64,000 bases of DNA from Heterohyrax brucei (GCA_028571685.1 CM053140.1:23479501-23543500), one strand, 5' to 3'. Shown: positions 50,328 through 58,208, numbered from the stretch's first letter. Notes: generated from the sequence alone by a model not told the origin. Numbers and translations: made by a program.

Positions 50328-53300
50328 CCCACTCCTGGCCACAAGGAGTTGGGGTGTCTCTGTCCAGATCTGACTGGAGATTCTCCCTGGACTGTGCCTT
50401 GGATTGAGAATACCAGGAGGGTTGCAGATGGTGAGATGGGGGCTGACAAATGCAAGAAAGAAAAAGAAAGAAGGCTGAGAGAGGACAGGAGGGGCTGGGG
50501 TCCTGCAGAAGACACCCAGAAGCTAAAGGGCTGAGGGGCACTAGACTTCAGATACTACCACAGCACCCACCACCACCATGAGCTTGGCATGGGTACCTGG
50601 GGCATTGACAACAGGTCGAATGATGTCAGGATGGCACAGAGTGACGATGGGGTTGATGGGCCCCAGCCAGGTCTTGAAGCCCTGTGGGTAGGTCGCCACC
50701 AGACGAGTCACTTCCTTCAAACCTTCCTCCTTGGGTGGAATCTGCATACAACCAAGAGTGGTCATCTTCCCAGAAAGAGCCCAAAGCATCCACCCCCTCT
50801 CCCATTTCAGAGGTGATACGCCTCAACACTTGACAGAATTCTGCCCATGAGGAGAGACTCTCTGCTTCCTCATTCCATCAGGGGTGGAACTGTGCTAGAA
50901 GCAGTGCAAGACAGTGACCAAGCCAGAAAGCCTGATTCCGGATGATGAATTTTCTCTTCCCGGTTGTGGCCTAGGCACTGGGGACAGTCTCAGAGGGAAG
51001 TTCCTGAGGGGAGGCCTGCAGGCAGCACTGTGGTCTCAGGGCTGTAGCACAGGGGCTTGTTTCCACATCTTCTCCAGGCCCTGGCAGCCCACACTGAGGC
51101 CTTTGCAGACCTAAGACCTTCCAGCCGTGCATACTCCCCAGCAGCCACACCCTACCGAACCACCCCCAACAGAGCGCCTCCTGCATGCTGGGTGGTCACA
51201 GGCACACCTGGGGCACCTTCTCCCTGAACCTATAGATTTTCCCGTCGTTGGTGATGTATGATCAGGAAGCAATGACACTGAAGGAAGAAGTCCAAGCTGC
51301 ACTGAGAGCATCGGTTAAAAAAACGAGGCTCAGGAAATTGATGAAACACCAACTGAGATGTTTTAACAAATGAATGTACTGCTGGAAGTCCTTACTGATC
51401 CATGCCAAGAAGTTTGGAAGACAGCAACCTGGACAACTGACTGAAAGAGATACTTGTTTGTGCTTATGCTCAAGAAAGGTAACCCCACCAAATGTGGAAA
51501 TCACCAAACAACATCATAAATATTACATGCAGGCAAAAGTTGGCTGAAGATCATTCAAAAGCTGATGCAGTAGATAAAAGGTGAGAACTTCAAGGTGGAT
51601 TCAGAAGAGGACTTGAAACCAAGGGTGCTGGCTGAAAGCACAGAATAGCAGGAAGATGTTTACTTGTGTGTTACTGGCCGTGTGTGTTAAGGCATTTGGC
51701 TGAGTGGATCATAACAAATTATGGATAACATTCCAGAGAATGAGAATTCCAGAACACTTAGCTGTGCTCATGATGGATCTGTACATGGATCAAAAGGCAG
51801 TCACTCAAAAGCAACAAGAGGATGCTGCTTAGTTTAAAGTCGGCGAAAGTATGCCTCAGGTTTGTATCTTTTCACCATAGCCACTCAGCCTGTGGAAACC
51901 CCGGTGGTGTAGTGGGTTAAGTGCTACATCTGCTAACCAGAAGGTCGGCAGTTCAAATCCCCCAGGAGCTCCTTGGAAACTCTCTGGGCAGTTCTACTTT
52001 GACCTCTAGGGTCACTGTGAGTCTGACCCTATGAGTTGGAACTCATTTGATGGCACCTGACAACAACAGGGTGCCAAAGGCAGGTGGGAGCTGGACACTC
52101 ATGTTTTGGAGATAAAGAAGAGAAGCAGGTTTCAAGCAAGACATCTATCAGATTTTGGGGATATCTCACCAGTCTGGCTATTAGCCCCAAGACGTTTGCT
52201 GGCATCCTAGGGAAGCATTGATCACAACGATTTCTGGGACTTCCTGTGACACTGTATCCAAGTGTGGCCCTTTAGACATCAAGAGTCTCAGGGGCACCCT
52301 AATAACACCTTACCTCCCAAGATAAACCTTGGATTCTCAGGACACCCCAGCTGTGTTCAACCTCCAGGCTGCTCCAACCACTTTCACCTGGTGACCTGCT
52401 CCCTGCTCCACAAGAAACCTGAACCATGGATTCAATGTGCTTGATAGAAACAATCCAGAGGGAGGGAGAGGGACCAGACTAACATCACAGAGCAAGAGGT
52501 GCTGAAGGAGAGGGCCAGTGATCCAGACCAGATCAACCTTCCAGACCAAGCCTTTGGAAGGGGAGTTAGGACTGCGGGTGACTATGGCATTCCCTTGGCC
52601 TCCAGGACATTCTGAAGACACCCAAAATCCCAGAATCTCAGGATACCGTTATGGAGAGCTTGGGAGCATTCTATTCTGAATGCACTTTGTTGTGATAAGG
52701 GGTAAAACCTCAGAAAACTCCTCTAACAACTGTTCTCATCTCCACAGAAGGGAAAGCTGAAGAGACATGCTTGTCCCAAAGCTGGTCTGCAGAAAGAGAG
52801 AGTCTACAGACTGTCCCTTTGGCCTTGAATGTTCAAAGGACATTATAGTCACCCAGGCCCAAGATGTGGCTTCAAACACTGGTTCCTCAAAAACTTATTG
52901 AGTGTCAGCTGTGTGCCAGCTCCTGGACTGGGGGCTGTTGATAGAGTTCTGCCTTCTTGAGCTACAGTCATAAGGCAGAGACGGATGATAAACAAATGAC
53001 TGGACAGTTGCACATGTGAGCAAGGCCAGAGTAGAGTTCAAGGAAGCCATCGCAAAGGAGGCCCACAGGTTCATCTTGGCATGGGTGGGCGGTGAAAGAA
53101 GAGGAAGGAGCCTCAGAAATGGGTAGGCTGGGCAACTACCTACGTATCACTCAACACCCAGCTGTGCTCTTGTGGGTGGGAGCAAGGGTGAGGGATCTGC
53201 ACTCCTCAGAGGAATGGGCACTTGTCTGAGGTCAAAAGAAGTAGCTATGGTGGCAGGGTGGGGAGACCCTGGACTATGTCCCTGACACATTCCATGTTCA

Positions 53301-54033
53301 GATTCTGAGAAAGTCTAAAGTCCAGCTCTGTCCAGCCTGCCCCAGGAGTTCCCCCAGGGAGGCAGAAGTGCATTAATGGAGAAAACACAGGCAGGAAAGC
53401 TCCTCCAACAGCTGTTCTCATCTCCACAGAGGGGAAAGCTGGAGAGACCTGCTTGTTCCAAAGCTGGTCTGGGAAAAGGGAGAGGCTGCCGTCTGTGCCT
53501 GCCTCCTTGGAGACACCCAGCCATGAGTAGCACACATCCCCCCAAAACCAGAATACTCCCAACCCTGCCACCTCCACTCTGGCGCCTTCTGTTCTTAGTG
53601 GTTTGTCCTGCACAACTATCTCTCCCTTCCTCCTGGGACCTCAACCCCTGGGGATGGCTGGGGGGGGAAGAATAAGAGACAGGACTCAGGCCTGGGGGAT
53701 AGTAGGAGAGAAGAGAAGTAGAGGGAAGAAAGATGGGATCCCCTCAGCCTGTCTCACTTCTCTGCTGTCCTAGGCCCAAACACTGCTGGTTCTTAATCTC
53801 CTGACCCAGATTGCCTTGATCTTGACACCCCACATCTGTCCTAGTGATCCACTCACCAGGCCCAGGTGCCCAAAGAACCAACTCTTCAAGGGGGGCTGTG
53901 GGAAACATTGGAGGCGGCGGCAGTTGTCACAGAAGTTGTGGGTCCAGGCCAGGAAGCAGGTCAGGAGCCAGGATGCCCCAGCCAGCAGCAGGAGCAGCCA
54001 TGCGGAGGCTTCCCCAAGCCAGGGCAGTGACAT
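33318..54033 (-). CDS. CYP4F: Gene A: complete CYP4F-subfamily cytochrome P450 gene (12 coding exons, 517 aa)
   Basis: Joining 54033-53857, 50741-50597, 47840-47787, 47694-47567, 45767-45646, 43007-42737, 40714-40648, 39985-39856, 34466-34333, 34241-34177, 34012-33930 and 33495-33318 gives 1,554 bp: 517 codons plus TAA, no stop or frameshift, AG acceptor and GT donor at each junction. Visible features: hydrophobic N-terminal anchor (residues 12-30), proline-rich CFPQPP hinge, I-helix [10 protein letters not shown] (320-329), KESLR with E380 and R383, and FSAGPRNCIG with heme-ligand Cys461. Glu321 sits where CYP4 enzymes have the Glu that links covalently to heme. The family omega-hydroxylates fatty acids, leukotrienes and vitamin side chains in the ER; substrate here is unknown. 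Oddities: an N-terminus 7 residues shorter than gene B, four extra C-terminal residues, and weak donors after exons 2 and 9. Human CYP4F proteins are about 520 residues. CYP4F membership is near certain; the orthologue is not assignable. Confidence 0.95.
33930..34012 (-). CDS. CYP4F: Gene A coding exon 11 (meander, start of heme loop)
   Basis: 83 bp encoding [20 protein letters not shown] then IPFSAGP and a split Arg. It contains the aromatic/PERF-like meander and the first half of the heme-binding loop. Acceptor tcccag, donor gtgaga. Confidence 0.95.
34177..34241 (-). CDS. CYP4F: Gene A coding exon 10
   Basis: 65 bp encoding [20 protein letters not shown] plus Glu after a split Gly. It matches the conserved segment between K-helix and meander (GTHHNP-like, WPDPE-like in the family). 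Acceptor ccacag, donor gtgttg. Confidence 0.94.
34333..34466 (-). CDS. CYP4F: Gene A coding exon 9 (K-helix ExxR)
   Basis: 134 bp encoding [20 protein letters not shown], then [20 protein letters not shown] and VIPK. E380xxR383 of the K-helix is intact. Family members usually have HPP where this has HPS. The donor reads gtgcct, weak beyond GT, but skipping it would break the frame. Intron 8 upstream is the largest (5,389 bp) and full of repeats. Confidence 0.93.
34585..35200 (+). mobile_element. L1 3' end in gene A intron 8, with nested AfroSINE
   Basis: AACAAAATATGGTATGCACA and CAAATACTGTATGGTTTCAA are L1 3'-end words; interrupted by the SINE at 34,727-34,880. Confidence 0.75.
34727..34880 (+). 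mobile_element. AfroSINE nested in L1
   Basis: AACCCTGATGGCATAGTGGG, TAAGTGCTACATCTGCTAAC, CACTTCTTGGAAACTCCATG. Flanking ATGCTGAACAAA / ATGCTGAGCAAA look like its target-site duplication. Confidence 0.88.
35512..36114. mobile_element. Second palindromic mariner-derived element in gene A intron 8
   Basis: Between TA sites at 35,510-35,511 and 36,115-36,116. The ends GGAGGACCGCCAATTAAG and TTGTCAGACCTCACA are related inverted termini. The minus strand encodes [11 protein letters not shown], recalling the last catalytic Asp region of mariner transposases. Carries the 49-bp SINE-tail insertion. Confidence 0.75.
35838..35886 (+). mobile_element. 49-bp AfroSINE-tail insertion in a mariner element
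   Basis: Contains GTGAGTCGGATCCGACTCGA and CGGCACTTGGCCTTG. Flanked by GCTATA at 35,832-35,837 and 35,887-35,892, inside the palindromic mariner at 35.5-36.1 kb. Confidence 0.65.
36281..36786 (+). mobile_element. MaLR-type LTR in gene A intron 8
   Basis: Starts TGTCATGGATTGACTTGTGT and ends GCACAGATGATTAAGACA. Paralogous to 11,330-11,805. Confidence 0.8.
36820..36925 (-). mobile_element. AfroSINE remnant
   Basis: CTCCAAACTTTTGGTCAGAA and TTCACCACCTAGGCACTCC are reverse head. Confidence 0.55.
37900..38740 (+). mobile_element. L1 ORF2 3' fragment in gene A intron 8
   Basis: TCTGGAAGAATAAAACATCA and TCTGTAGTAAACAGAACAGT are L1-like. Contains the source of the 165-bp perfect duplication. Confidence 0.75.
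38740..38860 (+). mobile_element. AfroSINE 3' part, GTTT-type tail
   Basis: GTTACCATGAGTTGGAATCG then GCTTGTTTGTTTGTTTGGG. Paralogue of 12,645-12,790. Confidence 0.7.
39171..39335 (+). repeat. 165-bp perfect copy of 38,003-38,167
   Basis: Every base matches the upstream segment at a constant offset of 1,168; identity ends abruptly at both sides (39,170 T against C, 39,336 A against T). The surrounding intron continues as CYP4F intron on both sides and relic C has ordinary intron sequence here. Confidence 0.95.
39856..39985 (-). CDS. CYP4F: Gene A coding exon 8 (I-helix oxygen-binding motif)
   Basis: 130 bp encoding [20 protein letters not shown] onward through [20 protein letters not shown]. 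The Thr pair of the oxygen-activation motif is present. Acceptor tctcag, donor gtgagt. It starts and ends in split codons (Gly, Trp). Confidence 0.95.
40158..40638 (+). mobile_element. MaLR-type LTR in gene A intron 7, next to the exon 7 donor
   Basis: Starts TATCACAGATTGAATTATGA and ends GCACTAGATAACTAAGAGA. Flanked by TACCC (40,153-40,157) and GACCC (40,639-40,643), a 5-bp target duplication with one change. Absent from relic C, whose donor reads gtgagggtcacag. Confidence 0.8.
40648..40714 (-). CDS. CYP4F: Gene A coding exon 7 (start of I-helix, heme-linking Glu)
   Basis: 67 bp encoding [20 protein letters not shown] then FE plus a split Gly. Glu321 occupies the conserved CYP4 position reported to esterify to the heme methyl. 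Acceptor ctccag, donor gtgagg. A MaLR LTR begins within ten bases of this donor on the intron side. Confidence 0.95.
40780..41080 (+). mobile_element. tRNA-Gly-SINE body in gene A intron 6
   Basis: Paralogue of 14,560-14,930. Begins with three 19-bp tandem units CCAAACTGAGACAGACCTT at 40,802-40,856. Confidence 0.65.
41280..41700 (-). mobile_element. RTE 3' end in gene A intron 6
   Basis: Paralogue of 15,140-15,560 (ACCCTATGTACAACAGAACG). Same orientation as the gene. Confidence 0.8.
42235..42430 (+). mobile_element. tRNA-Gly-SINE body in gene A intron 6
   Basis: CAGACTAAGACAGACTAGGA and AGTCCAGTATAGTGCTAGTG. Confidence 0.6.
42737..43007 (-). CDS. CYP4F: Gene A coding exon 6 (largest internal exon)
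   Basis: 271 bp encoding [20 protein letters not shown], the F/G region, [19 protein letters not shown] and [10 protein letters not shown]. Acceptor cctgcag; donor gttagc. Length and phase are as expected for CYP4F. The equivalent gene B exon lies off the left edge. Confidence 0.95.
43340..44440 (+). mobile_element. ERV-L pol fragment (integrase and dUTPase remnants) in gene A intron 5
   Basis: Plus-strand peptide at 43,491-43,820 contains [13 protein letters not shown] and, further on, [12 protein letters not shown], resembling a retroviral integrase core. Downstream, 44,156-44,467 contains [16 protein letters not shown], a dUTPase-like motif. Integrase followed by dUTPase is the order characteristic of ERV-L. 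Stops and frameshifts interrupt it; it is an inert old fossil antisense to gene A. No env or complete LTR pair is seen. Confidence 0.72.
44456..44905 (-). mobile_element. MaLR-type LTR in gene A intron 5
   Basis: The plus strand begins CTTAGTCTGCTAGTGCTGCT and ends GGGACATAATTCAGTTGAAC. Just left of it, minus-strand TTGGCACCAGGAGTGGGGT looks like the start of a MaLR internal region. Confidence 0.72.
45646..45767 (-). CDS. CYP4F: Gene A coding exon 5
   Basis: 122 bp encoding [20 protein letters not shown] and then [20 protein letters not shown], ending in a split Glu codon (phase 2). Acceptor gttcag, donor gtgagt. Six of 40 residues differ from gene B. Confidence 0.95.
46075..46290 (+). repeat. 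MIR element
   Basis: ATCCTAGCTCTACCACTTAT, ACCTAATTTCTCTGAGCC and GTGCTCAGTAAATG follow MIR consensus order on the plus strand. Confidence 0.75.
46740..47290 (+). repeat. Old MaLR/MLT1-like LTR remnant (copy A)
   Basis: Paralogous to 1,095-1,640, sharing GATTCTGGGATGGCCATG. Lies in gene A intron 4. Confidence 0.5.
47410..47480 (+). repeat. MIR fragment
   Basis: AATTTACAGATGAGGAAACT is MIR-like and is shared with 1,785-1,850 in copy B. Confidence 0.6.
47567..47694 (-). CDS. CYP4F: Gene A coding exon 4 (C-helix, WxxxR)
   Basis: 128 bp encoding [20 protein letters not shown] onward through [17 protein letters not shown]. The W-x-x-x-R of the P450 C-helix (KWSRHRR), which contacts a heme propionate in the family, is intact. 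Intron 3 upstream is only 92 bp. Differs from gene B at 2 of 42 residues. Confidence 0.95.
47787..47840 (-). CDS. CYP4F: Gene A coding exon 3 (54-bp mini-exon)
   Basis: Encodes [17 protein letters not shown] between two split codons (Ala and Gly). The 54-bp length and phase (1,1) match gene B exactly. Acceptor catcag, donor gtgagt. Confidence 0.95.
48030..48880. repeat. ACATG-rich degenerate tract in gene A intron 2
   Basis: Paralogue of 2,400-3,200, with repeated ACATG words (CAACATGTCTGCACATGTC near 48,090). Confidence 0.45.
49355..49440 (+). repeat. MIR fragment in gene A intron 2
   Basis: Reads AGATAAGAAAATTAAGCCTC and CCAAAGTCACCCAGAGGGTA, MIR-like. A degraded counterpart is at about 3,700-3,770. 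Confidence 0.6.
50293..50325 (+). repeat. (TC)n microsatellite in gene A intron 2
   Basis: An uninterrupted TC run at about 50,293-50,324. Gene B has only a short TCTCTCT at the matching place (4,650). Confidence 0.9.
50597..50741 (-). CDS. CYP4F: Gene A coding exon 2
   Basis: 145 bp, phase 0 to 1, acceptor tatgcag. Encodes 48 residues including [17 protein letters not shown] and LCHPDIIRP, typical of the CYP4F A-helix and beta-1 region. Donor is gtaccc, a poor match beyond GT. It differs from the gene B exon at 15 of 48 residues. Confidence 0.95.
51262..51893 (+). mobile_element. RTE fragment in gene A intron 1, antisense to the gene
   Basis: The plus strand contains AACTGAAAGAG-type linker and GGTGGATTCAGAAGAGGACT, GGATCATAACAAATTATGG and GGCAGTCACTCAAAAGCAAC, all RTE reverse-transcriptase region. 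Absent from gene B's intron. An AfroSINE directly follows. Confidence 0.82.
51894..52072 (+). mobile_element. AfroSINE in gene A intron 1, RTE-like tail
   Basis: GGAAACCCCGGTGGTGTAGT, TTCAAATCCCCCAGGAGCTC, and a tail GATGGCACCTGACAACAACA identical in style to the RTE 3' end. Confidence 0.9.
53395..53685 (-). other. Composite insertion in gene A intron 1 (copy of intron piece plus copy of upstream region)
   Basis: Gene B has no counterpart to this block: similarity to 7,230-7,320 stops near 53,395 (ACAGGCAGGAA). The left part, 53,395-53,500, resembles 52,712-52,818 (shared GTTCTCATCTCCACAGA, AAAGCTGGTCTG). The right part, 53,503-53,668, resembles 54,297-54,468 (shared CTCCTTGGAGACACCCAGCC). 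All three segments have the same orientation. The copies have diverged by roughly 10-15% by eye, so the event is old. Confidence 0.7.
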
Positions 54034-54034
54034 C
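53857..54034 (-). CDS. CYP4F: Gene A coding exon 1 (membrane anchor)
   Basis: The ATG is at 54033-54031, one base inside an AG acceptor (ctctag|g), so at least one non-coding 5' exon must lie upstream, as is usual in CYP4F genes. It encodes 59 residues: [10 protein letters not shown], then an all-hydrophobic Leu/Ala run and the [11 protein letters not shown] hinge. Compared with gene B (66 residues) seven residues are missing near the start without loss of frame. Donor gtgagt. Confidence 0.95.
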
Positions 54035-54269
54035 CTAGAGTAAAGGACAAGGACACTAACGGCGAGCTCAGAGGCAAAGGAAGGGTGGGCACAGAGAAAG
54101 AGGCCCAAGTTGTGGGTTCCAGTGACAGCGGAGGGCAAAATGGGCAAACACGGGGACAGAGAAGGGAGGGAAGGCCAGGAGCAGGGGGAGAGAGAGAGCA
54201 ATTGGTAAAACTAGAATTCAGGAATCCCTGCTCCTGAAGTCCCAGGGAGGTCAGAGGATGCTGTCACCC

Positions 54270-54600
54270 CTTAGTCACCATCCTGGAACCAACTGGCTCC
54301 TTGGAGACACCCAGCCATGAGTAGCACGCCTCCCCCCAAAATCAGAACAGTCTCAGTCTTGCTACCTCCAGTCTGGCAACTTCTATTCTTAGCGGTTTGT
54401 CCTGGACAACCACCTCTCCCCTCTTCCTGGGATCTCTTAACTAACCCCTGGGGACAGTTGGGAGGTGTCCTGGGCTAGCCAATACCAGCAGGCATGGCTC
54501 ACACCTCCCTACCAGACAGGTATCCAAAAGCGGGGGCAGGGAGAGGCCAAGGAACACTGTGGTGTCCAGAGATGCTGAAGAGCTGGCTCGGGTCACGCAG
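54270..54600 (-). promoter_or_regulatory. Gene A upstream region: probable promoter / non-coding exon 1
   Basis: The AG directly before the ATG requires an upstream exon, and this region is conserved with the equivalent place above gene B (8,040-8,340), including CACCTCCCCCC-like and CCAGCCAT-like blocks. I cannot place a TATA box, start site or donor with certainty. Part of the region (54,297-54,468) has a second, about 90% similar, copy at 53,503-53,668 inside intron 1. Confidence 0.35.
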
Positions 54601-55434
54601 AGTGGCTACCGGATCCTGCAGACCCAGTACCTCCCAGAAGGAGAAGCAGGGGTGAGGGTGGAGTAGCAAAGGTTACCTAGAGCCACAAAGCTTACAGTCA
54701 CCTGACTGGGGTACAGCAAGTAAATATCTGAACTTGAAGGTTCGGAGGCAAAGAGCACAGGGCCGAGGTCTTTCCCTAAAAAAATCTACTGGGTTTCTCT
54801 GCACCTTGTGAGCCACAATCCTTTCTTGGGGAAAGGATCAGAGGCTCAAGGACAGAAAGCTGCTGGCCCTGTCCACCCAAATCTACCAGAGTCTAATCCT
54901 TGCTCCTGCCAGCCAGGGAGGTGGCAGCCTCCGGGAGATTATCAGGATCAGATTTTGAGATTTAGGGCGTAGGTGAGGACCGGTCACCTGGAGGCTGTGC
55001 TGGGTCAGGACAGAGACGAGGACAGAGGGTTGTCTGCTGTGTACTTCCCCTGACTGTGAACTGTGAACTGTGTTGTCTCTTTTTGGAGACTCAGTATTAC
55101 TGCCTAGGAACTGGGGCATCAGATGGGGACTTTAGATGAGGCAGAGGACAGCTCCACAGGACAGTGGGAAGGGTCAGGAGGCCCGAAGAGACTGAGAGAA
55201 GAAAAGAGGCTGGCACGTGGTACTTGACCTACTTGTGTACCAGGTACTCCACATAAAGCATGCCTACTATGTGCCATGTGGTCCACATAAAACACAAAAC
55301 ACACCTACTGTGTACTTCTGTTGATCTTGTCCAGAATTATCTTTTGGGAAGGTAAAATTCAAAGCCAGGTTTTCCAGCAGAGCTGCTCAACAAGAAGATG
55401 AATTAAAGAACACTTTCTTCAGATTGATAGGATA

Positions 55435-56000
55435 CTGGGGAGATCCCAAACCTCCCTCATTCCCATAATGTCCCTTCCAGCCCAGTTTGGTTCAAGGATT
55501 CAAGTGTCTACTCCTGAAGCCCTTAGTAGGTCAAAGTGGACACCCCATCCCTCACCCCTAAACTCCCCACCTGCTCTACTGGAGCTGACTTCATCTGGGG
55601 AAGAGGCAGGGATAGGGTTTGGACTTTGTAAGCCAGCTAGGGCCCAGAGACACGAAAGATTTAGGAATCTCCCCATCCTTGGAAGAAGCTCAGCTCACTT
55701 GCAGACTTCTAATGTACCCGAAATGAACAGACAGCCAAGAGCTAGAGTGGTGGCCACTACCAGTGTTAGCTAACATCAGTCACTGCACCTGCTTGAGGAT
55801 TTTTAGGTAGATTCACTATTTTCATTTTATTTTTATTTTAGAGACAAATAAACCAAGAAAAATATTAAAGCAACTTGTCCAAAGTCACATATGTGGTACA
55901 CAAGGGAGCCAAGAACCCACCCAGGAGACCTGGCTTCACATGCTGCATCCTTGATTATTAACCAGGTGCTACCCTCCATCCACAAATGGGAGTTTCAGGA
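55435..56000. other. Intergenic, unassigned
   Basis: MIR-like words near 55,840-55,960 (AACTTGTCCAAAGTCACAT). Otherwise nothing recognised. Confidence 0.4.
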
Positions 56001-56009
56001 GCATCCACT

Positions 56010-56460
56010 GCAGATGAATCGTGTCTTCAAAAAAGATCTATTAAAGTCCTAACCCCCAGTGTCTGTGAATGTGAACTTGTTTGAAATTGGTCTTTGAAGA
56101 CGATACCTTAACTTGGAAGATGTCCAGCTGAGGCCATAGTAGAAGAGGGAGAGTTCTAAGTCAATCTGAAAGGTGTCCTTCTAAAACAGGACCAGAGACA
56201 CAGAGACAGAGACAGAAGGTCGATGGAGGCAGGGATTGGTGCTATGCTGCAGCTGCAAGTCAAGGAATGGCTGGAGCCGCCCGAAGCTGGGAGAGTCAAG
56301 GAAGGATCTTCCCTTAGAGCATTCAGGGAGAAGATGGCCCTCCTGACACCCTGAATTCAGACGTCTAGCCTCCAGACCCGTGAAGCAAGACATTTTTGAG
56401 CCGCCCACATGGCGATAATTTGTCACAGCAGCCCCAGGAAGCTCATACACCCAGCTCACA
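56010..56460 (+). mobile_element. MLT1-like LTR remnant
   Basis: TTAAAGTCCTAACCCCCAGT, GACGTCTAGCCTCCAGACC and GTCACAGCAGCCCCAGGAAG follow MLT1-type LTR order. Confidence 0.6.
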
Positions 56461-56469
56461 AGATTGTGG

Positions 56470-56840
56470 AAATTATTAAAAGAGAACACAACCAAAAAGT
56501 GGAACAGAGAACTTTCACATGGCGCAGCAACACCAGTCCTAGGTATCCGCCCCGAAGAAGTGAAAGCAAGAACACAAGGAGACCCCCTTCCACCCACGTT
56601 GACTGCAGCACATTTCGCAATAGCCAAAAGGTAGGTACAATTGAGATGGTCCTCCCACAGATGGGTGTGTCAACAAAATGTAATATATTCTTAAAATAAA
56701 ATATTGAACTGCCTTAAATAGAAATGAAGTCTTAATACAAGCCACAGCCTGAGTGAATCTTGAAAACATTATGTGGATAGAAATAAGTCGTCCCCAAAAG
56801 TGCAGAGTATATGATCTCTTTTACATGAAAATAGGCAAAT
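56470..56840 (+). mobile_element. L1 3' end
   Basis: AACACCAGTCCTAGGTATCC, GCAATAGCCAAAAGGTAGG and AAGTGCAGAGTATATGATCT are L1 3'-end words. Confidence 0.7.
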
Positions 56841-56944
56841 TTGTGTTTGTTATTAGTTAGCATGGAGTTAATTCTGACAATGATGAGCTCCGTGTGTATA
56901 GAATAGAGCTGTGTTTCATAGGATTTTCAAATCCGTAACCTTGC

Positions 56945-57120
56945 ATAATATAGGTATTGATGTAGTCATAGACATTGAGATATGGATATCTATGCAGAGC
57001 TATAGATAGATGTCTATAAAGATAGGTACATCTACATAGTGCTATATGTAGTTATAGATACAGAGATAGACACTGACATAAATACAGACATGTAGAGATA
57101 ACAGTCATAGACATAGATTT
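56945..57120 (+). repeat. GATA/ATAGA-rich microsatellite
   Basis: Irregular ATAGATAGATGTC / ACATAGATATGG words without long perfect runs. Confidence 0.7.
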
Positions 57121-57384
57121 TGCTGATTCCACCTCTCTGCAAACCCTTAAGACACAGTCACTCGTTTTCATGTAGTCATTCAGGGAGCAATTGCACCCCA
57201 ACCCTGGCGCCCGGAGCTCATCTCTTTCTTCACTCTATCTAGTAAAGTCGGGTTTAACCAACCAGTTTTCTCATGTTTCTCATCCTGATAAAATTGTAGA
57301 AAAGTATCCGATATTCAATCACCCAGAGCCTTGTTTCTTTTCACAAATATTTGATCTACTGGTGGTGACAGTTAGCATACTTCT

Positions 57385-57545
57385 GTTTCCACCTTGGCAC
57401 AGTGGTTAAGAGCTACAGTGGGTTACTAACCAAGAAGACTGGCAGTTCAAATCCAGCAGCCATTCCTTGGACACCCTAGGGGCAGTTCTTTTCTGTACTG
57501 TAGGGTCACTACCAGCGACGAGTTTCAGGCTCTATTTCAGTTTTT
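57385..57545 (+). mobile_element. AfroSINE
   Basis: TTGGCACAGTGGTTAAGAGC, GGCAGTTCAAATCCAGCAGC, GGGGCAGTTC. Confidence 0.8.
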
Positions 57546-57779
57546 GTGTGGTTTTTTTGTTTGTTTGCTGGGGTTTTGTATTGCCTCCTCTCATCATGGG
57601 CTAGCAATGCCCTCCTTACTACTGGAGGCAGAATCATCAGCACCTCTAAGACTACCTAAACTTGAGAACCAGTTTTAAAAACTCATCCTTACAAGTTTAT
57701 TTCTCTAGTACCACTTTCAGTACTGCATGTTTAAGTGGTTTAGGCTGGATTGTCTTACGAAGCAAAACATGTGAATTGT

Positions 57780-57850
57780 TTATACCTACCTACGTACATA
57801 GATATATACATATATATAGATATATACATATATATCTATATATATGTAGA
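57780..57850. repeat. (TA)-rich microsatellite
   Basis: ATATATACATATATATAGA-type alternation. Confidence 0.85.
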
Positions 57851-58166
57851 GGGAGACAGACAATTTATCTCAAGAAAAATGGCTCATGTGGTCGTGGAGG
57901 CTGGCTAGTCTCACAGTTCATAGGTCAGGTGTCAGGCACGAGGCTTCTCCTGACTCATGTTTGAAGGGTCTGCTGAACCCAGAGTCAGCAGGTCAGATAA
58001 CAGGCTGCTGGCTCACAGGGCTATAGTAGCTGGAAAAATCCCTAAGGTAGCAGGTCAGACAGAGGGTTGTTCTCTCCAATCTCAAGAACCAGAAGCCAGA
58101 TGATAATAAGCCAGATACAGAAGCCAGGGCAAAGGGAGAGCTTTTCCAGAGCCTCTATGTATATCT

Positions 58167-58168
<2 letters not shown>

Positions 58169-58207
<39 letters not shown>
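58169..58207 (+). repeat. (TG)n microsatellite
   Basis: About 18 uninterrupted GT repeats. Confidence 0.95.

Positions 58208-58208
<1 letters not shown>

Larger units (their letters stand above)
45560..55430. repeat. Segmental duplication, copy A (pairs with 1-9,300)
   Basis: Carries gene A exons 5 to 1 and the 5' flank. Insertions private to this copy include the RTE/AfroSINE pair at 51,262-52,072 and the composite insertion at 53,395-53,685. Confidence 0.85.
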
